Source: Helicostylum pulchrum (lineage: Eukaryota; Mucoromycota; Mucoromycetes; Mucorales; Mucoraceae). From it: a DNA stretch of 64,000 bases. The DNA lies in the NCBI GenBank assembly GCA_025677825.1, contig JAIXMO010000002.1, forward strand, positions 434,001 through 498,000. Direction: 5' to 3'. Every line of letters begins with the position of its first letter. Position 1 is the first letter of the stretch. The notes under the pieces were generated by a model that was not told where the DNA came from, ran no database searches, and was given only the letters and a program-made list of their open reading frames with translations. A program made the translations under genes and the position numbers. Of this stretch, positions 1 to 9,512 are shown piece after piece.

Positions 1-357
1 AAAGGAGTCAAGTATCAGCAGTAAACATGTTGAAATAATGAATAGAAAAACACGGAGAGGTGATATTAGATTATGGTAATCGCTATTCTCGGTATATAAC
101 TATAAACAGAGATGCGCGAATGATCCTTTTTATTTTACCCACACACAAGAAAAAAAAAAAATTGGGATAAACGGAACACACATCAGCTATCAACTTTAAA
201 TGCCCAAAAAATACGTCTGTGTGTAAATATATATATATGTATTATACGATGATGAATTTATTTAGTTACTAACAAAAAAGATATATGAAGAAGAAAAAAG
301 GTATAAATGGGGGTTGGGGGATTAATATAAATAATGATATGATATAACGGTTTTTTT
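1..357. other. Left-edge flank, no gene seen
   Basis: AT-rich sequence downstream of the minus-strand transcription factor, with poly-A, poly-T and a short TA run. I see no open frame with coding character. It probably holds the 3' UTR and terminator of the neighbouring gene. Confidence 0.5.
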
Positions 358-3217
358 TTAAAAAAGATAAGTGTTTAATGCATCAACATCAACACTGCTT
401 GTCTCAGGGTACGTAGATCTATCGCTCAACTCAATTGAAACATCATCTGGATTTCGTACAACGTCATAATTATTATCTACAGGTGCAGCAGACGAAGCTA
501 AACTTGCATTATAGTAATTAGCATCCAGCATTGGATCATTCATTGAAATCCCACTAGATCCAAACAGTTGTGCAAAAAGCACTGCATTATACTTGAAATC
601 TACCATAGGGCTTTGTACATTAGCAATGCTAGGGCTCGAACTACTAGACGCGAGTGCAGGTGATTGCGTTACCGACGATTCATCAAACGCTCCCGTTGTA
701 TCCATTTCAAACCATGACGGGTAAGGTCGAGTAAGGTCTGGCATTGTGAAAATTTGTTGTGAAATTATCAATTGTTGTTGGTGCTGTTGCTGTTGTTGTT
801 CTTGTAACTGTTGTTGATGCTGTAACTGTTGTTGCTGTAACTGCTGCTGTTGTTGTTGTATTAACTGTTGCTGTAATTGTTGTTGTTGTTGTTGTACAGT
901 CACATGTGTTTGTTGAGGCAACGACACATCATTCATTTGTACATCAGTATTATAAGGCAATGGCTGAGCAGGTTCAGGTTGTGGCTGAGACACTGGAGCT
1001 TCTTGTTTAGGCTTGGAATGAAAAACAATCTGCCCATGTCTATTACTAGCTTTAGAAGTCTTTTTACCAGATCCAGCTGTATTTCTAGGCTTTTTAGGTC
1101 GAGAAGGTACAGAATCTGGAACATAAAGTTTAAACTTTTTTGCTGTTTTACTTGATTCACCAACAACAGCCGCAGCAGCAGAAGTGGACCCTCTTCTTTT
1201 ATCTGCGTACGGAGGACTAGGTATATCTTGAGCAGAGCAGGTCCAATCGGGTATCATGACCTCAGTACGTTCTTCATCTTCCGGTTCTCTGACCAGCGTT
1301 AATCGACCATTGTATTGCTCAGTAAGATCAGTCAGTGCGTTAAACAGTAAAGAGCATTGGTTGAGGTACTGAGGAAGTTTCTTGAGCGTAGCAAGACCGC
1401 GTTGGTAGTTTTGTTCGGAGCTGAACTTATCTGCGCTGGAAGTATGAGAAGCGTTCATGATATGGACGCGCATTGCCATTACAAGTGCGTATGCGACCAT
1501 AGGCGACTTGGAGTGGTAAATCAAGTCGTCATCGTTCAGCCCGCAAGCGTTATCAGTGATAATAATGGCTGCGTAGCTACAGATATCATAAGAAGGTCGC
1601 GTACACGTTCGCGAAGGAACAACGTCGTTTACATAGGGACGATGTAATAAAATCAAATTGGTATAAAAGAACATTTGCTTTTGAAAATTCATACGTTTAG
1701 ACACAAGTGTTTGGGGAATAGATGTGTTGGGTAATGTGGAGGGTGGGGTATCTGGTTCATTGTGTGGGTGCATGATATCGGTAAGCCAAGAGTCAACACT
1801 TGCTAAGAAAGCATTATGTCTCTGTGTGTGTAATAAATGATTAGATGTTTGTGTATATATATATTTTTCTTGCTGGTCTTTTTTTTTTTTTTTTTTTTAC
1901 CTTTACTGGCTCAGAAACTTTAAATGGTGGGGGAGGACAATAATTAAATTTAATTACACGCGCAGCAATTTTGCTAAGCGAGATTAAAGAGTTTAAGCCC
2001 TGTAGCCATTCTGCCGTACAACCATCATCATCAGGTATTGTTTGAGGTGCTGTAACATCACTATGTACAAACAAAAAGAGTTAGCTATATATAAAATAAT
2101 AGAGTAGTGAAAAAAAAACTTACAGAACTTTTTCTTCAGTAGCAGAAGGTCTACCATAGGTCATACTGATAGTACAATCCGTTATATAAGCCAACCAAAA
2201 AGTTCTTATACAGAGTTGACCACCTGGACTATCTTTCTCGGTAATTGACGCGCGATGTATGCCTAAATCCAGCGCGATTCGGAACGCTTCTCCGGCCCAT
2301 AACCAAGACCTCGTCAAGTTCTGTGGCAGCTTTGTTTGTTCTAAATGATTCGCCATGATGATCAGAGCCAAAACGGTACTAATTCTTGGCGCGTCTTGAT
2401 ATTTACCAACCAGAGCCGATACATAAGTGACACAATCGTCACCAAGGCTTTCAAATGTTTGTTGACTTGCTTCTGTAAAGATGCGGTCTGTTGCCACATG
2501 TGACGCACGTGCGAATAAGGCGTAAAAAAACAAGGGAGAGAGGTACGTCTCTCCAAGATTCATGAGTTTATGAAGCTGCGATAACAGCTCGGCCTTGTTA
2601 ATGATTGGGAAAAACGGGTTGAGGTTTTGGTAATAGACGTCGATCAAGTATAATTGATCGTTATAGGTAATGTTTGGTACACGAACAGGTTCAGTTTCTA
2701 AAGTGGGGTATTGACTTTCATGTTTAATTGGTCGCGGAGTAAAGCCAGGTTGAAAATACGCACAAAACGAAGTCTCGCCAGCATAATGGCCTGAAGAAAG
2801 TAACCCTGCTTTTCGAAACCCAGTAGTAGAAGGTACAAAATCTGGCGTACTGGAATTTCGATTGTAATAATCAGTAGTAGTAGTAATAATAGGTTCCACT
2901 GGAATTTTCCCCTGGGCAATTTTATCATTCTTATCGTTGGTGTTGTTGTTGGGAATATGATGATCACAAGAACAATTGGGTTTGGTGCATCGGTCTTCTT
3001 TTTCGTTATTAATATCACATTTGACTTTCTTCCTGCGGCAAACTTCACAGGCGTCCTTCTTCTTCTTTGCTTTTTTCGTTTCCACTTCCGGTGCCGCTAC
3101 TGATGCTGCACAAAATCGGTACCTCGTTTTCGTATTCAAAGCCTCTAGTGATTCTCGCGCTACTATCTGAAGCTTTTTTAAAGATGGAAAAGGTAGTGGT
3201 GGTGGTTCTTGAATCAT
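358..3217 (-). CDS. Zn2Cys6 fungal-specific transcription factor
   Basis: Predicted nuclear DNA-binding regulator of 905 aa from three exons (3217-2124, 2060-1901, 1821-358); both introns have GT-AG ends and the joined frame is continuous. A lysine-rich stretch precedes a cysteine cluster beginning CEVCRRKKVKCD (Cys57, 60, 67), the DNA-contacting half of a Zn2Cys6 knuckle. The second half has Cys77, 82 and 84, an unusual spacing. From about residue 180 the protein matches the fungal_trans regulatory domain (LYLIDVYYQNLNPFFPIIN and YGRPSATEEK are typical). The C-terminal third is low complexity, with a Gln-rich tract (about 770-900 on the plus strand), Ser-rich stretches and a basic segment. 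The resemblance is to XlnR-type activators in general; the target genes are unknown. The start is the first ATG upstream of the zinc cluster. Confidence 0.85.
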
Positions 3218-4177
3218 TTTTATGCGTGATTTTTTTTAAACAGCTGCAGCTTATTAAAAAAAAAAAATAGGGGAAAAAAAAAGAAAAAGATAAAAAAAAG
3301 GACTTGAAAGTTAAAAAGGAAAAAAAAAGGTGTGTATTTGTTTGTAGTACAGTGACCATTTTATATATTTTTGCACACAAAAAAAAAACTTTACAACAGT
3401 TTTAAAAAGGGCAAAAAAAAAGAGGTACATGAAAACGTAAAAAAAAAACTTTAGCTAGTTTTCTTGGGTAGGCAATATTTTTCTCTTATTGACACTGCTA
3501 ATGAATTGCGAAAAAAAAAAAGGGTGCCGCAAATTGGTCCGGAAAAATAAACATGCAATAGTTTGTGAATGATGCAACCCCTCAAATTTATCTGATAACA
3601 ATAACGTCAGATGAACCATTTAGTCCAATTGCGGCGCCAATAACTAACATCTTTTGTGTTTGATCCAATAAATTATGGTCGTCCGGGCCGAACAAAATAT
3701 AGGCCCTCTCACAGGAACAAAGTATCGTCCAATCAGAAACATGTTTTCGCTGGGGAGAAGGGGGGGGGGGAATTCTTGATACACGGTCAATTTACCACGT
3801 TTATTTCTAAGTTAATACAGATTAAAGTATGAAGAAAAAAATGTTTGATTAAAACGTTTATATCCTGCTAAACTTCATTTATTTAAACTTTCTGCAATTG
3901 ATGAACTTGAAAAAGATGCGATGTCTTGTACTGGTTATCCTACCGCATAATATTTATTAATAGCTTTACTCTAAATAAAACATGTCTTTTACGCTTGATT
4001 GATTTTACCAAATGTGACATTGATTTAATTACAAGAAACCCCCATAGAAACGAGTAGACTGGTTCGAGAAGAATTTGTTTCCCAAAAGACAGAGAAAATG
4101 TTTCTAAATGTTATTAATAGTTTCAATAACCCGTCATCGATAAGGAGTACTGTGTCCTTTCCAGCTTCACTAAATCC
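3218..4177. other. Intergenic region, promoter side of the Zn2Cys6 gene
   Basis: A stretch of 960 bp rich in A and T runs, with a G10 run near 3761. No coding region is supportable. It should contain the promoter of the minus-strand regulator, but I recognise no specific site. Confidence 0.4.
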
Positions 4178-4454
4178 TAACTCCTTAACCTTGGAGTGTC
4201 TTTTCTGGAGCCCATATTTCTTAGTAGCCTTTTCTCTATAACTTCTAAGCTTCTACTTTTAACAACAGCACGCTCTGATTCTCTAGACCACGCGTAATTC
4301 TTTCGCATATTGATATGAAACTCTGATTCATCAATGGAAATACAATTTTTCGTGAACTACATCACAAACAGTAGCCTGCGAATCGTCATCAACGAGGTCA
4401 AAGACGTGAGCGTAGCGTTCCTTTGTGAGTTCTGTACAAACTTTATTTTTCTGC
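4178..4454 (-). pseudogene. Decayed Tc1/mariner-like DDE transposase fragment
   Basis: On the minus strand the frame reads ELTKERYAHVFDLVDDDSQ and then ATVCDVVHEKL before a stop. A shifted frame then gives IDESEFHINMRKNYAW followed by SRESERAVVK. This combination, a helical N-terminal region and then an IDE-x-x-F-x-I-N block with a downstream W-S-R-x-x-x-R, is typical of DDE_3 endonucleases of Tc1-like elements in zygomycete fungi; the D of IDE would be a catalytic aspartate. Frameshifts, internal stops and missing ends show it is dead. No terminal repeats were found around it. Confidence 0.6.
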
Positions 4455-4944
4455 TTTTTTTTTTACAGAAAAAAAATCGCTACATGAAAAGAAGTATGTG
4501 TACCTGAAATTAATACATCTTGTAGCTTATTACAAGTTTGGGCAAACAAGAAAAAGGGTCGTGATTTTCGATGCATAAATTAATACGGTGGACAAAAAAA
4601 AAAGCAGTTTTTTACCTGCGTTTTCTGACCAATAAATTCTTTTTATGCACTTTGCTTACGATATCAATATCCTTATTTAGACCATCTTTACATCAAAAGT
4701 GTTTGACAGGTCTAATGAAGTGACGACATCAGCACTTTTTGTGTGGTAGACTCTTATTTTTTTGTGCGCGCAACAAGTTACTACTAGTATCATCTTCCCC
4801 CCCCCCCCTCTTCGTATTACTTACAATGTAACCCCCCTCGCAGACGAAATTTTGTTGTAGTAATATGAAAAAAAAGTATATATTTATTTTTATTTTATTT
4901 TTGTATATCATAAGTCCTTCTTGCTATCTACGTTGTCGCTGTTA

Positions 4945-4971
4945 GTGTGTGTGTGTGTGTGTGTGTGTGTT
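4945..4971. repeat. (GT)n microsatellite
   Basis: An uninterrupted GT run of about 27 nt just downstream of the eIF4E stop codon, next to long T and A runs. It probably lies in or near the 3' UTR. Confidence 0.9.
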
Positions 4972-5029
4972 GCAAATTGGTTTTTTTTTTATCTTTTTTA
5001 TAAAAAAAAAAAAAATAGAGTGTGCCGTT

Positions 5030-5903
5030 TTAGATGGTAAATCTGTTTTCACTTGTCTTGGCTGCTGAGTCACCGTGAGGAGTAAACTCGACAGTTAAAG
5101 AAGTGTTGAGGTTGAGGAATTCTTTTAATTGACGACTAAAGTATACAAAGTGTTAATCGTGTGTATGTACAGATAACAACATAAAGAAAATACTTTACCC
5201 GATAGTTTCAATCTTTTCATTTTTCTCGGAACTCTTGATCCAAAGAGCAACTCTATAAAATACCTTACGCACGGAAACAACAGCACCACAAATCTCATCC
5301 TCATATTGAAATTGCTCACCCAACATGGCAAGAATCTAATATATCAAAAACTGTTAAAAAAAATGATAATTTTGCAAAGACCAAAAAAAAAAAACTTTAC
5401 CAAGTTAAGCCAGTAATCGTTGATAGACTCACCAGTTCTATTTCTAGGGAATTGGATACTGAACTTACCACCGTTAGCGTTAGCAGCATCTTCCCATTCA
5501 GGACGGATTCCCTTTTTGAAGACATGGTAGTTGGAACTGATTTCAAGATGGTTTACCTTGACAATATTGTTATGAACACTATCAATATTGATAAAAAAGA
5601 GTAAGTAAAAATACAAAAAGAGATAGAAAAAGAAATACTATTATTTTCTTACCCCCAAAAGTCTTCGACGGTATTCACATCAACGATCTCTTTCAAGTTT
5701 TGAGACCAAGAAGCGGCATTAGCTTTCTTTCCTGGGTTATCGAACCATAAAGTCCAAGTGTTTTGAAGAGGATGCTTTACGTTATAGTTCTTGGGATCGT
5801 GGAAAACTGTCTTTACAGTGTTGTCGTCGACTTTATTTTCTTCAACAATAGGCTCAGTAGATTGCTCTACAATATCAACAGGACGTGTTTCTTGTTCAGT
5901 CAT
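5030..5903 (-). CDS. Translation initiation factor eIF4E, mRNA cap-binding
   Basis: Cytoplasmic cap-binding subunit of eIF4F, 223 aa, from four exons (5903-5653, 5578-5401, 5335-5199, 5135-5030), all with GT-AG introns. The eIF4E fold is clear: HPLQNTWTLWFDNPGK near the start of the core, SWSQNLKEI, then VEDFWG across the first junction. The cap-stacking GIRPEWED block follows, then the basic FPRNR segment, DYWLNL, EDEICGAVVSVR and VALWIK. The acidic N-terminal tail of about 35 residues is normal for fungi. The length matches the family. The gene is divergent from RPS6, with 387 bp between the two start codons. Confidence 0.95.
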
Positions 5904-6290
5904 TTTAGTTTAGAAAAAGCTACTTGGTTTATATAAAAAAAAAAGAAAAAGACGAGGTTGTTAGCTTTTTTTTAAAGAAAAAAAAGTGACCATGTTTGAC
6001 AGTATATATTTTTTTTTCATTCTTTTTTTTTATACAGTAAAAAAAAAAGCAATCTGTTTCTATTAATTACCCTTTTTTCTGTTATTATTGTTGTATGGGC
6101 TAAAAAAAGAAAAAAAAACCTTTCAATTCTTTTTCGAAGCTTGGTTTCTTTCGTTACCGGACCGTGACGTTGGATAGCCCCCGGATTTTTTTTTAGTAGA
6201 CCGCAAACAAGCAAGAAGTATAGAAATTGAATTTATAACAAAAAGGTATTTGGACTCAAAACATATAGAAACCCCCTCTCTATCTACGGT
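5904..6290. promoter_or_regulatory. Shared divergent promoter region of eIF4E and RPS6
   Basis: The 387 bp between two divergent translation-factor and ribosomal-protein starts contains several T8-T10 and A8-A9 runs and one GC-richer patch near 6155-6185. Long dA:dT tracts are common in strong fungal promoters. I recognise no named binding site. Co-regulation is an inference from geometry. Confidence 0.4.
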
Positions 6291-7512
6291 ATGAAGGTCC
6301 GTAAAATCAACTTCTCAATATGACGATACATCCAACCATTACAAAATAGATGGATGAAAAAAAAATTAATTCAAATCAATTCGATATTTACCTATTTTTT
6401 TTTTTTTATTTCCTTTTTTTTATATGTTTTTTTTTTTTGGAAAACTATATAGTTGAACATTGCCAACCCAGCCACTGGCTGCCAAAAATTGATTGAAATC
6501 GAAGATGAACGTCGTCTGTAAGTGAGAGAACAAAAAAAAGAGCCCCTACATGGAAATCAGTAACAGCAATGTATATATTACGTCCGTTTGCATATACCAT
6601 TCAAAGTCAACAACACGCCGCAATATTTTATTTTATTTAGATTAGATTAGAATTATATACCGCACCGTGGACAACGAAAGGGACAGAGAGAGAGATAAAA
6701 AGACAGAGACGATATATACGTTGCTGTTACTCGACAAATATCAACATGGAACTAATCCCCACACTTTATTTTTTTTTTTAAAAAAAATTAGCCGTGGTTT
6801 CTATGATAAGCGTATGGCCCAAGAGGTCTCTGGTGATTCCCTCGGTGGTGAATTCAAGGGTTATGTTTTCCGTATCTCTGGTGGTAACGATAAGCAAGGT
6901 TTCCCCATGAAGCAAGGTGTCCTTTTACCTTATCGTGTCAAGCTTTTGATGTCCAAGGGTCACTCTTGTTATCGTCCCCGTCGTACTGGTGAGCGTAAGA
7001 GAAAGTCTGTCCGTGGTTGTATCGTCGGTTCTGACCTCTCTGTCTTGTCTCTCGTTGTTGTCAAGCAAGGTGAGCAAGAGATTCCCGGTCTTACCGATAC
7101 CACTGTCCCCAAGCGTCTCGGTCCCAAGCGTGCTTCCAAGATCAGAAAGTTCTTCGTACGTAGAAAAAATAAGAATGCTTTTTTTTTTGTGATACTAACT
7201 TTTTTTAAAAATCATAATTAGAACTTGAGCAAGGAAGATGATGTCCGCAAGTATGTCATTCGTCGTGAGGTTCAACCCAAGGGTGAAGGTAAGAAGGCTT
7301 ACACCAAGGCCCCCAAGATCCAACGTCTTGTTACCCCCCTTACCCTTCAACGTAAGAGACACAGACAAGCTCTTAAGCGCAGAAGAGCTGAAGCTTCTCG
7401 TGAAGCTGAGTCTGACTACAAGCAATTGCTCGCCAAGCGTGTCAAGGAGACCAAGGACAAGAAGATTGAACGTCGTCGTACTTCTTCCATGCAAAAGTCT
7501 GCTTCTGCTTAA
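6291..7512 (+). CDS. RPS6: 40S ribosomal protein S6 (eS6)
   Basis: Small ribosomal subunit protein, 241 aa, from four exons: 6291-6296, 6453-6517, 6792-7155 and 7222-7512. The first coding exon is only ATGAAG (Met-Lys), followed after the intron by [19 protein letters not shown], the invariant eS6 start. Yeast RPS6 genes also place an intron after the second codon. The body has [29 protein letters not shown] and [18 protein letters not shown]. The C-terminal basic helix ends in [13 protein letters not shown], where RRxSS is the usual S6-kinase-type phosphorylation site. The exon 1 donor is gtccgt, weaker than the others, but only it keeps the frame. Codon choice is markedly C-biased at third positions relative to neighbours, as expected of a highly expressed gene. 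Confidence 0.95.
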
Positions 7513-7922
7513 ACATTTTTTTTTTAACCTCCATTAAAAAAAAAAAAAGTTATATATAAAATTTTCTTTTTTTTTCGTTCCGATTATGGGAAGAAGGGGA
7601 AATGTATAAGTTTTTTTTGTTTATCAATATGTGTATTTTGTAATTTATGGAAATGTGTGCGTGATGAGAGGAGGGATTCTGTATTTATGTTGCGCAAAGT
7701 ACATTAAATGGACTTTTTGACAGATGGCTGTGTACCCGTACCTTTTTTTGTTTTGTTTTGCCCGTGCACCTTCTGTTACATTTGATTTTTTTTTAAATTT
7801 AATGCATTTTATTCGAACGAAATATTTAAATGAGAGGTAGCATATTAGCAATAGGGGGAAGAAAGCTGCTTCGATTTATTGAATATTGTATCGATAAAAA
7901 GCAGTTTTCATGGACTATTTTT

Positions 7923-7974
7923 AATAAAATCTCGGTTCATAGAAAGACCTAGAAGAATAGGCATTTTAGCCTCG
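7923..7974 (-). pseudogene. Broken duplicate of a NUP192 exon 3 segment
   Basis: The sequence resembles 10054-10115 inside exon 3 of the neighbouring nucleoporin gene, including the shared blocks aataaaatctcgg and cattttagcctcg. An 11-nt gap and several substitutions separate the two. Translated on the minus strand it gives EAKMPILLGLSMN against EAKMSILLSLAMN in the intact gene. It looks like a short, old segmental copy. Confidence 0.6.
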
Positions 7975-8044
7975 TTGTTTTTCATCCTCTCCCTAATGTG
8001 ATAATTTTGTTGTTTTTTTTTTGCTGGTTTGCTCCTCTTGTCTA

Positions 8045-9222
8045 TCAGTTGTCGACTCGCTCTACAGGTAGCAAATCTCGCTTCTTCGCACGATAAGGAA
8101 GCAGTTTGCTATCAAGAACTTTAGAAGGATTTCTACTATCCACAAAGCCAATCTATTCGTTGGTTTTTTATCCTCAAAATGCGCTACAGCCGATCTCTTT
8201 TGTGGTTTCTTGTATAAAAAACGAGCTGTATAGATTGGAGCAGCCACCATGGGCTACTTCTAGTTCCAAATTTCGAAAGTTTTCTTTTCGCTCAGATACA
8301 ATAAATTTGTCTTTCATAGCGCTCAAGGCAAGGAGACGTTCATTAGAGGCAATAGATGCATATGACTCGTTGATAGGACTAGGTGGGTCAAGATCAACGA
8401 CATAAGGTTCGGTCGTAGAAATTTTGGGTTTAGCAGGAGAACCCGGGACAGTAGAGGATGTAGAGCTCTTTGAGCTTTGAGCTAGAAGAGGAAGAGGTTC
8501 GGTGTGGTGGTGGCGCCGTTGGACTTTTATCAGAGAAGGAAATTCTTCGGACAGGAGATAAGTGGCTTTCGCCCGCAGAATAAACGGAACATTTTGAAGA
8601 TGAGCGTCTTATAGGTTGTGGTGCGGCCCTTTTTGTTCAATTTTCTTTCTCTAATGGCATTACCAAAAGAATTCATATCAATATCTACATTCGTATCTTC
8701 GGAGTCATCTTCAGAAGAGCTTTGCAACAATTCTTCAAGAGTTTGTCGTTTTAATATTATTATATCCTTTTTTTGTTTTTTTGTTTTGTTCTTTCAAGAA
8801 CTTGTTCTTGGCCTTAAACCTACTGTAACCGGCCTTGAGCTTTTTAATTTTGCTCATGAAAGTGGGATTGATAGTAACTAGTAGAAGATGTCTTCTCCGA
8901 TAAAGTCTTGTTAACCTTGTTAAGCATGCTCTGTAACTCTTCGACCACCTTATCTTTTCAAAGTCGAATTTGAGTGCCATATTCTCCTGACATAATCTTT
9001 ATTTCTCGTAAGGTCTTGACGGAGTTTACTGCTTCCTGCAATAAGTAACAAGTGTAGAATAGGTATGAATATAGAGATGATTAAATAGATCACATGAGTA
9101 AATAAATGGTTTGCTTTTCGTAAAAAAACCCCAAAAAAAAACGAGTTTATTTTTCAATAAAGAGACTACTTACGAAAAACGACGCCGTGTGTATGCTGGT
9201 GAAGATCATATACCTCGTCCAT
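8045..9222 (-). pseudogene. Degenerate gene, coiled-coil and Ser-rich product
   Basis: No single frame is intact, but coding character moves between the three minus-strand frames. A first exon MDEVYDLHQHTHGVVF (from 9222) ends at a good gtaagt donor. After a gcag acceptor comes NSVKTLREIKIMSGEYG, then VVEELQSMLNKVNKTLSEK, KIKKLKAGYSRFKAKNKFL, TLEELLQSSSEDDSEDTN, a Ser/Pro-rich stretch, PYVVDLDPPSPINESYAS and ERLLALSAMKDKFIVSERK. At least two stops and several frameshifts interrupt it. The helical N-terminus followed by a phospho-acceptor-rich region suggests a structural or chromosome-associated protein, but I do not recognise it. Sequencing error in homopolymers could account for part of the damage. 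Confidence 0.45.
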
Positions 9223-9512
9223 ACTAATAGTTTTTTTTTAAAAAAATAATAATATTTAAAATGAAGAAAAAGGGATAAAAATATATTGTATTTTGGGACC
9301 CCATAAACTAATTTTCTGTGTGTTTCATCAAAGGCAGGAACACGAACTCAAAAAGCCTTATCAAACAAACTTAAAGACTATTAAACTCGTAACAAATACC
9401 CCGTGCAAATACATAAACCCAAAAAACCAATACCGGATTTATACAAAAGACATTCGATGTCGATATTAGCAATATGTTATACTATTTTATTTTTTTTGAT
9501 ATGTGAATGTTT

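Noticed and set aside
759..1010. Plus-strand Val-rich open frame over the Gln tract
   Set aside because: It is simply the antisense reading of the CAA/CAG repeat in the minus-strand transcription factor.
6667..6791. Long N-terminal extension upstream of RPS6 exon 3
   Set aside because: The frame is open by chance through an intron; splicing to LNIANPATG and the 6-nt first exon gives the exact eS6 N-terminus.
6297..6791. Intron-encoded snoRNA in RPS6 introns 1 and 2
   Set aside because: Ribosomal-protein introns often host snoRNAs, but I could not find a convincing C/D box pair or H/ACA structure.
7195..7494. Minus-strand open frame of 99 codons over RPS6 exon 4
   Set aside because: It is antisense to a highly biased ribosomal-protein exon, and its Leu/Ser-rich translation is the usual shadow of such codon use.
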